The notes under the pieces were generated by a model. That model did no database searches, was not told the DNA's origin, and worked only from the letters and a program-made list of their open reading frames with translations. The translations under genes and the position numbers were made by a program. This document shows positions 44,493 through 53,308 of a stretch of 64,000 bases of DNA, piece after piece. The stretch spans positions 36,893 to 100,892 of the forward strand of contig LJHR01000045.1 in assembly GCA_001296005.1 (NCBI GenBank), given 5' to 3'. Numbering within the stretch: the first letter of the stretch is position 1; each line of letters starts with the position of its first letter. The stretch is from an alpha proteobacterium AAP38. GTDB taxonomy: Bacteria; Pseudomonadota; Alphaproteobacteria; Azospirillales; Azospirillaceae.

Positions 44493-45683
44493 TCAGATGC
44501 CTGCGTCGGCCACCGTCCCGGTCACCGCATCCATGCTGGTCATGATGCGAGCATAGGCTTCCCGCTCCACCTCGGTCAGGTAGGGATGCCAGATGTCGAA
44601 GATCAGGACGACGCGCAGTTCATCACTGTCGTTCCAGGCTTCATGTTCGATCGTGTCGTCGAACACCCAGGCCTGCCCGACCTTCCATTCCCGCGTCTCG
44701 TTCCCGACACGAAAGCCGCAGCCGGCGGGCACCACCAGCGGCAGATGCACCACCAGCCGCGTGTTGGCCACGCCATGATGCGGCGGAATGCGGGTGCGTG
44801 GCTTCAGCAGGGAGAACATGGCAACGGGCGACCGCTGCGGCACACGCGGCTGCGGCATATCGGCCAGTACCGACATGGTAACGGGGCAACGGTCGGCATT
44901 GGCCGGCACCGGCAGTCCCTTTTCCAGCAGATGGAAGGCGCTCCACCGCGGGGAATGGTTCAACGGCTTCCACTGATCGAGCGGCGCCCAGTCGGGATAT
45001 TGCACATAAGGTACGGACCCGGACTGATCCGGGTCGGCCAGCAAACCAGCCAGTTCCCGCTGAATATCCCGCGTTGCCCCTTCCAACCGTTGCAGCCAGG
45101 GGAATTCCTCACGCTCGAAAAACTCGATGGAGGGCAAGCCCGGCAAATGGAAATGCGTGGGTTTCTGGGTATAGACCTTCCGCCGGCCCACCAGATGATC
45201 GATCATCTGGTCGATACGACGTGTCTCCGCCGATCCGCGCGGGCTGGACAGTTCAGCGACGGAGCCGCGCAGGCTGCCTTCCAACTCACGCAGATAGGCC
45301 TCATGGATCTGCTGCGCACGGGCCACGGCGCGGCGGGTCGGCTCGTCATAATGGCCGTGCGGGGAATACTGGGTCAGGGCGACGCCATAGGCCTGTGCCG
45401 CCTGGCGCTGTTGCCCCTGCGCCTCCAGTACGCTGGCCCGCATAAGCAGGGCCAGGAAATTGCGCGGATCAATGCGCAGCGCACTGTCCAGCGTCGCCAG
45501 GGCGCTTGCCAGATCACCACCGGCCCGGTGCGAGACAGCCAGGTTCAGCCAAAGCGAAATGTCACCGGGAAAGCGACGCAGGGCAGTTTCCAGCATCTCC
45601 CGCGCGTCGCGCATGCGGCCCGACGCCATCAGGCGCATGGCCGTCAGGCTGGTATCCTGGGCCGTCAGTTCCGCTACCGCCAT
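44493..45683 (-). CDS. TPR protein with aspartyl/asparaginyl beta-hydroxylase domain
   Basis: 396 aa from an ATG with GAGGGAA in front; a longer frame to 45716 is less likely. Residues 1-130 are TPR units (DISLWLNLAVSHRAGGDLAS, NFLALLMRASVLEAQGQQRQ). Residues 200-396 are the Fe(II)/2-oxoglutarate hydroxylase domain: SLLKPRTRIPPHHGVANTRL with its first iron-binding His, VVHLPLVVPAGCGFRVG, GQAWVFDDTIEHEAWND with the second His, and LRVVLIFDIWHP with the 2-oxoglutarate-binding Arg. Relatives hydroxylate Asp/Asn of proteins or lipid A acyl chains (LpxO). TPRs favour a protein or membrane-complex partner. A perfect CtrA-type box lies 113 bases upstream. Confidence 0.88.
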   Translation of the reverse strand: MAVAELTAQDTSLTAMRLMASGRMRDAREMLETALRRFPGDISLWLNLAVSHRAGGDLASALATLDSALRIDPRNFLALLMRASVLEAQGQQRQAAQAYGVALTQYSPHGHYDEPTRRAVARAQQIHEAYLRELEGSLRGSVAELSSPRGSAETRRIDQMIDHLVGRRKVYTQKPTHFHLPGLPSIEFFEREEFPWLQRLEGATRDIQRELAGLLADPDQSGSVPYVQYPDWAPLDQWKPLNHSPRWSAFHLLEKGLPVPANADRCPVTMSVLADMPQPRVPQRSPVAMFSLLKPRTRIPPHHGVANTRLVVHLPLVVPAGCGFRVGNETREWKVGQAWVFDDTIEHEAWNDSDELRVVLIFDIWHPYLTEVEREAYARIMTSMDAVTGTVADAGI

Positions 45684-45795
45684 CGGCTGTTCCCTCACAC
45701 ACGGCAAAACGCTCACGCCCTAGTCCCAACGGACTAGGCCATTTCGAATGATAGGGATGGTGCCAATTCTGTAAAGCACCACCCGCACCCCGTGC

Positions 45796-45811
45796 TTAAC
45801 GAGTGATTAAC
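45796..45811 (+). promoter_or_regulatory. CtrA-type binding box
   Basis: TTAA-N7-TTAAC with no mismatch. It lies in the A+T-rich gap of about 200 bases between cobD and the TPR-hydroxylase gene (start 45683). In alphaproteobacteria this is the consensus site of the response regulator CtrA, which controls cell-cycle, motility and surface genes. The downstream gene is read leftward. Confidence 0.6.
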
Positions 45812-45884
45812 AGTCTATGATTTGTACCGAAACATGTCAAACCATCCCCGAATCTGCATAAAAATCAGTCAAACATATGCATTT

Positions 45885-46892
45885 TCAGATGGTTAGGACA
45901 GTGGCCACCCGATCGAATGCAACAGAATCGGGGGGAAGGCCCAGCCGGAATAAACCAGGGCGGTCGGGAAATGCCCTGATCAGCAGCCCAGCACGCCCCA
46001 TTCCATGAAACAGACCGCGCCCTTCCGGTTCACGGAGCAAGGCATAGAGGTCCGTGTACCCCACGATCTCAATGCCTGCCTTTCGATATAGACTCAACGA
46101 CCTATCCATGGCGTCCGTCAGCCGGCGACGGGTATACGCCTGCCAACCCGCATCGGACAGGGCCGCCGCCCCGACGGCCAGCGCCGGCCCGGCCACCGCC
46201 CAGGGTCCCAGCCGTGCCGCCATGGCACGGACCAGATCCGGCGGGGCCAGAAGAAAGCCCAGGCGCAGCCCCGCCAGCCCGAAGAACTTGCCGAAGGACC
46301 GCAGGATCAACAGGCCGGGCTGTCCCGCGAGCGGCGCCAGCGACAAATCGGGCCGCAGGTCACAGAACGCTTCATCCACCAGCATCCATCCCCCACGCCG
46401 CGCGATTTCCGACAGAAGGGGCCGCAGCCGGGCCGGATCATGGGTGCGCCCGTCTGGATTGTTGGGATTGACCAGCAGCAGCACATCAGGCAGCGGCCCC
46501 GCCGGATCCGGCAGGTCGGGGATCATCCGCACCCGGTGCCCGGCCCGCACCCAGGCCGGCGCATGTTCGCCATAGGTGGGGCCGACGATCACCACATCCG
46601 CCCCCGCCGGGCGCAGGAAGGGCAAGCCGCTGATCAGCACCTGCGATCCCGGCGCCGCCAGGATCGCGTCGGGATCGGTGACACCATAGGCCGCCATGGC
46701 CGCCCGCGTCAGCGCCGCCTCATCCGCCGCCGATGGCAGGCGGGTCCACAGCGCCGGTTCCAACTGGGGCAGCTTGTAGGGCCAGGGGTTGATGCCCGTG
46801 GACAGATCGATCCAGGGCCGGGGCGCATCGGGGAACAGGGCAGACATCACACCCAGATCACCGCCATGGGGCTGCGCACTTGCACCATCCAT
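45885..46892 (-). CDS. cobD: L-threonine-O-3-phosphate decarboxylase (CobD; CobC in P. denitrificans naming)
   Basis: 335 aa. PLP-dependent fold type I aminotransferase family: HGGDLGVMSALFPDAPRPWI, DLSTGINPWPYK, LLVNPNNPDGRTHD, MLVDEAFCDLRPD and the PLP lysine in ILRSFGKFFGLAGLRLGF. It makes (R)-1-aminopropan-2-ol phosphate, the linker joined to cobyric acid by CbiB, its divergent neighbour. The ATG at 46892 has AAGGTG eight bases upstream and gives the usual family N-terminus. An ATG at 46913 would overlap the cbiB start codon (CATG). Cytosolic. Confidence 0.92.
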   Translation of the reverse strand: MDGASAQPHGGDLGVMSALFPDAPRPWIDLSTGINPWPYKLPQLEPALWTRLPSAADEAALTRAAMAAYGVTDPDAILAAPGSQVLISGLPFLRPAGADVVIVGPTYGEHAPAWVRAGHRVRMIPDLPDPAGPLPDVLLLVNPNNPDGRTHDPARLRPLLSEIARRGGWMLVDEAFCDLRPDLSLAPLAGQPGLLILRSFGKFFGLAGLRLGFLLAPPDLVRAMAARLGPWAVAGPALAVGAAALSDAGWQAYTRRRLTDAMDRSLSLYRKAGIEIVGYTDLYALLREPEGRGLFHGMGRAGLLIRAFPDRPGLFRLGLPPDSVAFDRVATVLTI

Positions 46893-46911
46893 GCTATCAC
46901 CTTGTTCCATC

Positions 46912-47856
46912 ATGGAGATTTTCCCACCCCTGTTGATCTGTGCGCTGGTTCTGGAGGCTCTGCTGGGCTATCCGGACGCCGTTTTCCGCGTCATCCGTCA
47001 CCCTGTTGTCTGGATCGGGACCGTTATCGCCGCCCTGGACCGCGTGCTGAACCGGGGGCCGGGCTGGCTGCGGCGGCTGGGCGGCGTGGCGACAGTGCTT
47101 ATCCTGGTGGGCGGGGCAGTCGGCCTTGGGGCGGCGTTGCAGGTCTGGCTGCTGTCTCTGCCATTTGGCTGGCTGCCCCTGGCGCTGCTGGCATCGACCC
47201 TGCTGGCCCAGCGCAGCCTGTATCGGTTCGTCAACGCGGTTTCGGTCGGGCTGAATGAAGGCGGCCTGGCTGGTGGTCGTGCCGCAGTAGCCCATATTGT
47301 GGGCCGCGACCCGGAAAGCCTGGATGAGGCGGGGGTGGCGCGGGCCGCCATCGAAAGCCTGGCGGAGAATTTCTCCGACGGCGTGACGGCGCCCGCCTTC
47401 TGGCTGGCCGTTGGGGGGCTGCCCGGCATCCTGGCGTACAAGGCCATCAACACCGCCGACAGCATGATTGGCCACCGCACGCCCCGGCATGAGGCCTTCG
47501 GATGGGCCGCCGCCCGCCTGGATGATCTGGTGAACCTGCCCGCTTCGCGCCTCACCGCCCTGTTGCTGGCACTGGCCTCGGGCCGTCGGGCGGGCGCAGC
47601 CTTGCGGGCCGTCTGGCGCGACGCAGGCCACCATCGCAGCCCCAATGCCGGCTGGCCGGAGGCCGCGATGGCCGGCGCCCTTGGCCTGCGGTTGGCCGGT
47701 CCTCGCCGCTATGCCGGGCATGTGGTGGAGGACCACTGGATGGGCGATGGAGGGGCGGAGGCGACGGCGGCGGATATCGAAGCGGGGCTTCGGCTGTATC
47801 GCCGGGCGCTGGCGCTGCTGTGGCTGCTGGCGGTGGGCTGGACGCAGCTGGTGTAG
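46912..47856 (+). CDS. cbiB: Adenosylcobinamide-phosphate synthase CbiB (CobD in P. denitrificans naming)
   Basis: 314 aa polytopic membrane protein. It begins MEIFPPLLICALVLEALLGY, then HPVVWIGTVIAALDRVLNR, a hydrophobic hairpin, and the family signatures IVGRDPESLDEAGVARAAIE, SLAENFSDGVTAPAFWLAVG and AYKAINTADSMIGHRTPRHE. It condenses cobyric acid with aminopropanol phosphate in the inner membrane. The start is taken at the ATG beside the signature N-terminus; no strong ribosome site is visible. It is divergent from cobD and convergent with cobQ. Its stop codon lies within the first arm of an inverted repeat. Confidence 0.93.
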   Translation: MEIFPPLLICALVLEALLGYPDAVFRVIRHPVVWIGTVIAALDRVLNRGPGWLRRLGGVATVLILVGGAVGLGAALQVWLLSLPFGWLPLALLASTLLAQRSLYRFVNAVSVGLNEGGLAGGRAAVAHIVGRDPESLDEAGVARAAIESLAENFSDGVTAPAFWLAVGGLPGILAYKAINTADSMIGHRTPRHEAFGWAAARLDDLVNLPASRLTALLLALASGRRAGAALRAVWRDAGHHRSPNAGWPEAAMAGALGLRLAGPRRYAGHVVEDHWMGDGGAEATAADIEAGLRLYRRALALLWLLAVGWTQLV

Positions 47857-47942
47857 GTCAGGTCGAGCCGGAGGCGAGCCCTGACAGCAAGGGATTGAAA
47901 GCCATACTGTCAGGGCTCGGTTAACACCTCGACCTGACCTAC
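47853..47942. repeat. Nested double inverted repeat between cbiB and cobQ
   Basis: Outer arms are a perfect 15-bp GTAGGTCAGGTCGAG (47853-47867) with its complement at 47928-47942. Inner arms are a perfect 13-bp CGAGCCCTGACAG (47875-47887) with its complement at 47907-47919. No T run follows either way. It lies between convergent ends and could act as a two-way transcription barrier or be a small mobile palindrome. Confidence 0.85.
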
Positions 47943-47959
47943 AACATGCCATCGCCCCC

Positions 47960-49423
47960 TCACCCCGCGACCGCCAGCAACCCGTCCAAATCCAGGTGCC
48001 GCTCCACTGCCGCCGCACATTCATCCAGCGCCGCATCGACCGCCGTTTCATAGGACAGGCCCGACGGCACCGCGAACCCGGACAGGAAGCCAGCCCGAAA
48101 TCCGTCGCTGGAAAACAGGCCATGCACGTAACACCCGGCGATGCGGCCATCGGGCGACACGGCCCCCTCCGCCCCCGCCCCGTCCATCCGCAGCAGGGGT
48201 CGGTCGCGGCCCGGCCCCGTCGTCACGCCGACATGCATCTCATAGCCGGCAAAAATCCCCTCCCCCGCCACGCCCGTACCGGTGACGGGTTTCAGCACCT
48301 TGGACCCGCTCAGGACCGTATCGACATCCAGCCAGCCCAAGCCCGACACTTGACCCGCCGGCCCCTCGATCCCGCCGGGATCGGCGATGGTGCGGCCCAG
48401 CATCTGATAGCCGCCGCAGATACCAAGCACGCGCCCGCCGCGCCTGATATGGGCGTGCAGATCCACGTCCCAGCCCTGCGCCCGGAAGAAGACCAGATCG
48501 GCGATGGTGGCCTTACTGCCGGGCAGGATGATCAGGTCGGCATCCAGCGGCAGGGGACGGCCCGGCGGCACCATGGTCACCGAGACCGAGGGTTCCAGCC
48601 GTAGCGGGTCAAAATCATCGAAATTCGCGATACGCGACAGCATGGGCACGGCAATGCGCAGCGCCCGACCCGACCCGGCCCGCCAATGGTCCAGCACCAC
48701 CGCATCCTCCGCCGGAAGGCGGGCGGCGGCGGACAGGAAGGGCAGCACGCCAAAACTGGGCCATTCAGTACGGCGCATGATCTCGATCAGGCCATCATCG
48801 AACAGCAGGACATCACCCCTGAATTTATTGATGATGAAGCCCTTGATGGCCGCGCGGTCGGCATGGTCCAGCACCGCATGCGTGCCCACGATGCTGGCGA
48901 TCACCCCGCCCCTGTCGATATCACCGGCCAGGATGACGGGCACGTCGGCCGCCAGCGCGAAACCCATGTTGGCGATGTCGCGGGCCCGCAGGTTGGTTTC
49001 CGCCGGGCTGCCCGCCCCTTCTACCAGGATCAGGTCAGCGCCCTCCCCCAACCGTCCGAAACTGTCCAGAACGGCGGTGAGCAGCGTGCCTTTACGCTGC
49101 TGATATTCCGATGCCTCTGCCGTGCCCAGCATGCGGCCCTGAACCACCACCTGCGCGCCCGTATCGCTTTGCGGTTTCAGCAGCACGGGGTTCATATGCA
49201 CCGACGGCGCCACCCGCGCGGCGCGGGCCTGCAGCGCCTGCGCCCGCCCGATCTCTCCCCCATCCGCCGTGACGGCGGCATTGTTGGACATGTTCTGCGG
49301 CTTGAAGGGCCGCACCGACAGGCCCCGGTTGGCAAAGGCGCGGGCGAGCGACGCCACCAGCAGCGACTTGCCGACATCCGATCCGGTCCCCTGGATCATC
49401 AGGGCGCGGGGCCGCGTCGCCAT
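47960..49423 (-). CDS. cobQ: Cobyric acid synthase CobQ
   Basis: 487 aa. The synthetase domain begins [20 protein letters not shown] and [20 protein letters not shown], with [21 protein letters not shown] class I glutamine amidotransferase domain follows, with nucleophile Cys in [20 protein letters not shown] near 335 and His in [16 protein letters not shown]. It amidates four side chains of adenosylcobyrinic acid a,c-diamide using glutamine and ATP. Last gene of the riboswitch operon; its start overlaps the cobO stop by one base. Cytosolic. Confidence 0.97.
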   Translation of the reverse strand: MATRPRALMIQGTGSDVGKSLLVASLARAFANRGLSVRPFKPQNMSNNAAVTADGGEIGRAQALQARAARVAPSVHMNPVLLKPQSDTGAQVVVQGRMLGTAEASEYQQRKGTLLTAVLDSFGRLGEGADLILVEGAGSPAETNLRARDIANMGFALAADVPVILAGDIDRGGVIASIVGTHAVLDHADRAAIKGFIINKFRGDVLLFDDGLIEIMRRTEWPSFGVLPFLSAAARLPAEDAVVLDHWRAGSGRALRIAVPMLSRIANFDDFDPLRLEPSVSVTMVPPGRPLPLDADLIILPGSKATIADLVFFRAQGWDVDLHAHIRRGGRVLGICGGYQMLGRTIADPGGIEGPAGQVSGLGWLDVDTVLSGSKVLKPVTGTGVAGEGIFAGYEMHVGVTTGPGRDRPLLRMDGAGAEGAVSPDGRIAGCYVHGLFSSDGFRAGFLSGFAVPSGLSYETAVDAALDECAAAVERHLDLDGLLAVAG

Positions 49424-50040
49424 CAGAATTCGATCCCGGCCTGGGCCTTGATCCCAGCGTTGAACGGATGCTTCACGGACTGGAACTCCGTCACCAGATC
49501 GGCGGCATCCATCAGCAGCGGGTTGGCATTGCGGCCTGTGACCAGCACATGCAGGTCGGGACGACGCGACACCAGGGTCGCCACCACCTCATCAATATCC
49601 AGATAGCCATAGCGCAGAGCGATATTCATCTCGTCCAGCACGATCAACCGGTAACGCTGATCCACCATCATGGCGCGTGCCTGGTCCCAGGCGCGACCGG
49701 CGGCCAGGATATCGCGCGCCTTGTCCTGGGTTTCCCAGGTGAAGCCCTCTCCCATCACATGATGGTCGATCAGGTCATCGAACCGTTCCAGCGCCACCTG
49801 TTCGCCCGTGGCCCAGGTGCCCTTGATGAACTGAACAAAGCCGACACGGAACCCATGGCCGGCGGCGCGCATCATCAGGCCCAGCGCCGCCGTGGACTTG
49901 CCCTTGCCAGGGCCGGTATGGACCATCAGCAGGCCCTTTTCATTCTGACGTTCACCGACCCGGCGATCCATCAGGGCCTTGCGCTTCTGCATCTTGGTCT
50001 TGTGGCGTTCGGCATCTTCCGGCGTAACAACGGCTTCCAT
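49423..50040 (-). CDS. cobO: Cob(I)yrinic acid a,c-diamide adenosyltransferase CobO
   Basis: 205 aa, typical of the CobA/CobO/BtuR family. P-loop [20 protein letters not shown], then [37 protein letters not shown] and [20 protein letters not shown]. It attaches the 5'-deoxyadenosyl group to Co(I) corrinoid using ATP. It may serve both de novo synthesis and salvage of imported B12, in keeping with its place after the transporter genes. Ten bases separate it from cobU. Confidence 0.97.
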   Translation of the reverse strand: MEAVVTPEDAERHKTKMQKRKALMDRRVGERQNEKGLLMVHTGPGKGKSTAALGLMMRAAGHGFRVGFVQFIKGTWATGEQVALERFDDLIDHHVMGEGFTWETQDKARDILAAGRAWDQARAMMVDQRYRLIVLDEMNIALRYGYLDIDEVVATLVSRRPDLHVLVTGRNANPLLMDAADLVTEFQSVKHPFNAGIKAQAGIEF

Positions 50041-50050
50041 CTTGAACTCC

Positions 50051-50575
50051 CTACTTCAACTGCATCGGCAGGCCGGCGGCCAGGAACAGCACCTTGTCGG
50101 CGATGCGCGCGATATCTTGATGCAACCGGCCCGCATGGTCGCGGAACAGGCGCGACAGGCGGTTGTCGGGCACGATGCCCAGCCCCACCTCATTGCCGAC
50201 CAGCACAACCGGAACCGTCAGGCCGGGCAGCAGGTCGATCAGCCGTGCGGCCTCCGCCTCCACCTCCCGCCCGGCCAGCATGACATTGGTCAGCCACAGG
50301 GTCAGGCAGTCGACCAGGACAGGTCGGGCCGTGGCATTGGCGCGGGTCAATGCTGCCACCAGATCCAGCGGTTCCTCCACGGTGACCCAGCCTTCGGCCC
50401 GTCCCCCCTGATGCTGGCGGATACGGTCCTGCATCTCTGCGTCGAAGGCCTGGGCAGTGGCGATATAGACCCAGGGGCCGGGCAGCGCCGTGACCAGTTG
50501 TTCGGCCATCCGGCTTTTGCCCGACCGCGCACCACCCAGGATCAAGGTTATGCCAGGGGTGATGGCCGTGCTCAT
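50051..50575 (-). CDS. cobU: Adenosylcobinamide kinase/guanylyltransferase CobU (CobP)
   Basis: 174 aa. P-loop [40 protein letters not shown] with the guanylylated His in the following HQGG region, [16 protein letters not shown] and [20 protein letters not shown]. It phosphorylates adenosylcobinamide and transfers GMP to give the AdoCbi-GDP needed for nucleotide-loop assembly. Its start overlaps the ATPase gene stop by 4 bases. CobV/CobS and CobT are not in the window. Confidence 0.97.
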   Translation of the reverse strand: MSTAITPGITLILGGARSGKSRMAEQLVTALPGPWVYIATAQAFDAEMQDRIRQHQGGRAEGWVTVEEPLDLVAALTRANATARPVLVDCLTLWLTNVMLAGREVEAEAARLIDLLPGLTVPVVLVGNEVGLGIVPDNRLSRLFRDHAGRLHQDIARIADKVLFLAAGLPMQLK

Positions 50576-51363
50576 GCCCGCATCTCCACCGGCAGGCGGC
50601 GCCAGGGCAGGGCAAACGGCGCGCCCTCATGCCCGCCGCGCACCAGTTCGATGCCATAGACCCGGCCCAACGCCCCGCTGTCCAGAAGGTCGGCGGGCGC
50701 GGTATCCGCCGCCACCTTGCCAGCCTCATCCAGCAGACACAGGCGGGTGCAGTGCCTGAGAGCAAGCGTCAGGTCATGCAGCACGACCACCACGGCCATG
50801 CCCCCCGCCGCCAGCCCGGCCAGCAGTTCCATCACCTGCAATTGATGATACGGGTCCAGGCCCGCCGCCGGTTCATCGGCCAGCAGCACCGCCGGATCGC
50901 CCGCCAGCGCACGGGCCAGCATGACCCGCGCCCGCTCGCCCCCCGACAGGCTTGTCACACTCCGTTCGGCGAAGTGTGTGACGTCGCACTGTTGCATGGC
51001 GCGCGCGATGGCGGCCCGGTCGGCCTCTGCTTCCCCGCCCCAGGGGCTGGCATGCGGCAACCGTCCCAGGGTCACCACCCGCTCCACCGTCAGGGGCCAG
51101 TGGCAATTCGCCCCCTGTTCCAGAAAGCCGATGCGCCGGGCGCGCTCCGCCCGCGGCCACTGCTCCAGCGGCCTGTCATCCAGGGCGACAGCGCCATCCG
51201 CCTTCAACAGGCCGGCCATCACCGACAGCAGGGTTGATTTACCGGCACCGTTCGGCCCGATCAGGCCGACACATTCGCCGGCCCCGACCGACAGGTCCAC
51301 ACCATCCAGGATGGGCCGGCCACCCCGTGCAAAACGGATATTGCGGGCTGACAGCAGGCTCAT
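50572..51363 (-). CDS. btuD: Cobalamin-type ABC transporter ATP-binding protein (BtuD-like)
   Basis: 263 aa. Walker [22 protein letters not shown]-loop [20 protein letters not shown], signature [20 protein letters not shown], Walker [14 protein letters not shown] and switch His in [15 protein letters not shown]. It belongs to the FecE/BtuD type that powers siderophore, haem or vitamin B12 import. Substrate is assigned from position: between the BtuC/BtuF-like genes and cobU, behind a cobalamin riboswitch. Its start and stop each overlap a neighbour by 4 bases. Confidence 0.9.
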   Translation of the reverse strand: MSLLSARNIRFARGGRPILDGVDLSVGAGECVGLIGPNGAGKSTLLSVMAGLLKADGAVALDDRPLEQWPRAERARRIGFLEQGANCHWPLTVERVVTLGRLPHASPWGGEAEADRAAIARAMQQCDVTHFAERSVTSLSGGERARVMLARALAGDPAVLLADEPAAGLDPYHQLQVMELLAGLAAGGMAVVVVLHDLTLALRHCTRLCLLDEAGKVAADTAPADLLDSGALGRVYGIELVRGGHEGAPFALPWRRLPVEMRA

Positions 51364-52409
51364 CGCATCCGCTCCCTGGTTTTCAGCAGCAGGTGAAAGA
51401 AGAAGGGCGCGCCGATCAGACCCGTGACCACGCCCAGTTTCAATTCGTCATTGGTGGGCAAGAGCCGCACCAGGATGTCGGCGGTCAGCAGCAGGCACGC
51501 GCCGGCCAGGGCCGACGGCCAGAGCAGCCGTGACGGCTGGTTTCCCGTTACACGGCGCAGCAGATGCGGCACCACCAGCCCGACGAAGCCGATACTGCCC
51601 GTCACCGCCACCGCCGCCCCCACCGACAGGACGGTGCCAATGATGATGCGCCAGCGCAGGCGGTTCAGGTCCACACCCATGCTGCCCGCCGTCCGTTCGC
51701 CCAGACCCAGCGCATCCAGCGCCCGGCCCGACCCGCCCAGTACCAGAATGCCGGCAATGATGAAGGGGGCGGCCACCAGCAGATGATCGTTCGTGCGGTC
51801 GGTCAGACTGCCCAGCAGCCAGAAGGCGATTTCCAGCGCCGCGTGCGGATTGGGGGCAAGGTTGAGAGCCAGCGAGGTGAGCGACCCCGCCAGCGTCTGT
51901 ACCGCCAGACCCGCCAGGATCAGCATCAGGACCGACGCATCCCGCCCCGCCAGCCCCTGGATCAACAGCATGGCAAGTGCCGCCCCCAGCATTCCCGCCA
52001 CGGGCAGGGCCAGAGGCGCCGTCGCCGACAGCCCGAAATAGATGGCCAGCACCGCCCCCAGGGATGCAGAGGACGAGGCCCCGATCAGCGATGGCTCGGC
52101 CAGCGGGTTGCGCAGATATCCCTGCAACGCCGCCCCCGCCATGCCCAGCCCCGCACCCACCAGGGCGCCCAGCAGGGCGCGCGGCAGACGAATTTCGAAC
52201 GCGATCAGGGCGGCGGGACTGGCCTGCCCGCTGAACAGTCCCGACAAAAGGTCCACCGCCGGCACATCGGCGGGACCGATCAGGAAGCTGGCGGTCAGCA
52301 GGATCGGGAACAGAATCAGAAGTAGGAGAAGCGCAAGGCCAGAATGGCCGGCTGCTTGCGCCCCGCGTCCCCGGCATTGGGCACGGATGTCTTGTGTCGT
52401 GGCGGTCAT
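51360..52409 (-). CDS. btuC: Cobalamin-type ABC transporter permease (BtuC/FecCD family)
   Basis: 349 aa from an ATG with GGGGAAGGA upstream, which overlaps the btuF stop by 4 bases; a longer frame to 52553 runs into btuF. It is an inner-membrane protein with about ten hydrophobic segments. FecCD signatures: [55 protein letters not shown] and a C-terminal [20 protein letters not shown]. It forms the import channel with the ATPase encoded next. Confidence 0.92.
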   Translation of the reverse strand: MTATTQDIRAQCRGRGAQAAGHSGLALLLLLILFPILLTASFLIGPADVPAVDLLSGLFSGQASPAALIAFEIRLPRALLGALVGAGLGMAGAALQGYLRNPLAEPSLIGASSSASLGAVLAIYFGLSATAPLALPVAGMLGAALAMLLIQGLAGRDASVLMLILAGLAVQTLAGSLTSLALNLAPNPHAALEIAFWLLGSLTDRTNDHLLVAAPFIIAGILVLGGSGRALDALGLGERTAGSMGVDLNRLRWRIIIGTVLSVGAAVAVTGSIGFVGLVVPHLLRRVTGNQPSRLLWPSALAGACLLLTADILVRLLPTNDELKLGVVTGLIGAPFFFHLLLKTRERMR

Positions 52410-53308
52410 CGGATTGATCCTTCCCCGGCAGGTAACGGCTTGGGGATGGCGGCGGGCTGATAGGCCGCCTCTTCGTGCGTTCCCAATGCCCTTCCCGCCA
52501 CCTCCGCCAGCCGCTCCACCCCCTCGATCGAGGCGGGCGAGGCGCACAGCCACCAGGCGATGGGAAAGGCAGCGACGGCCATTTCCCCCCGCGCCGCCGC
52601 CAGGGCGGGATGGTCCATCACCGACTGGCCCACACCGGGCCGGTCGGGCCGCACGCTGTCCAGCACCAGAAGGTCCGGCGGGTTCAGCAGCAATGTTTCC
52701 ACCGCCACGCGGCCATTGGGCCGGCCCGACAGTTTCCCGCCGATATTCTCCAGACCGGCGGCCTTCATCATATCATTGACGATGCCGCGCGACCCCGGCA
52801 CCTCACCACCCGGGCGGTAAAGCGCCGCCGTCGGGCGAGGGCCTTCGCCGGGTGCCGACAGCTTGGCCCGCAGCCGGTCGGCCAGGGCACGGCCCTGCCC
52901 GCCCCGGCCCAGGGCATCGGCCACCTGTTCGATCTGCGGCGGAATGTCGGCCAGGGTCTGCGGCGTTTTCAGGCGCAGCACCGGTACGCCCAGCCGTTCC
53001 AGCATGCCCACGGTCTGCGCGCGGGCATAACCGCCGGCAATGACCAAATCGGGCTTCAGCATCAGAACGCTTTCCGCCGTCCCATCATGGATGGGCATGC
53101 CGGAGGCCCGGTCGGCATAGGGGGACAGGTGCGTGTCCCCCGCCAGCCGGGTCAGCCCGGCAATCTGCGTCTGCGCGTCCAGCGCCAGCAGGAATTGATC
53201 CCCGCAGAGCGACAGGGAGACGACGCGTGTGGCGGGCGACAACGCCGGCGCCGCCCCCACGGGAAGCGCCATCAAGGCCGCCACCAGAAGGGCGACGCCG
53301 GCCCGCAT
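52406..53308 (-). CDS. btuF: Periplasmic cobalamin-type binding protein (BtuF-like)
   Basis: 300 aa. The signal peptide is MRAGVALLVAALMALPVGAA. The class III binding-protein fold follows: RVVSLSLCGDQFLLALDAQT, ESVLMLKPDLVIAGGYARAQ, MLERLGVPVLRLKTPQTLAD and, in the second lobe, NLGG-like ENIGGKLSGRPNGRVAVETL and PDLLVLDSVRPDRPG. It delivers substrate from the outer-membrane receptor to the permease. Its start codon overlaps the btuB stop. Cobalamin or corrinoid is inferred from the riboswitch and neighbours; a siderophore-type substrate is the main alternative. Confidence 0.88.
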   Translation of the reverse strand: MRAGVALLVAALMALPVGAAPALSPATRVVSLSLCGDQFLLALDAQTQIAGLTRLAGDTHLSPYADRASGMPIHDGTAESVLMLKPDLVIAGGYARAQTVGMLERLGVPVLRLKTPQTLADIPPQIEQVADALGRGGQGRALADRLRAKLSAPGEGPRPTAALYRPGGEVPGSRGIVNDMMKAAGLENIGGKLSGRPNGRVAVETLLLNPPDLLVLDSVRPDRPGVGQSVMDHPALAAARGEMAVAAFPIAWWLCASPASIEGVERLAEVAGRALGTHEEAAYQPAAIPKPLPAGEGSIR

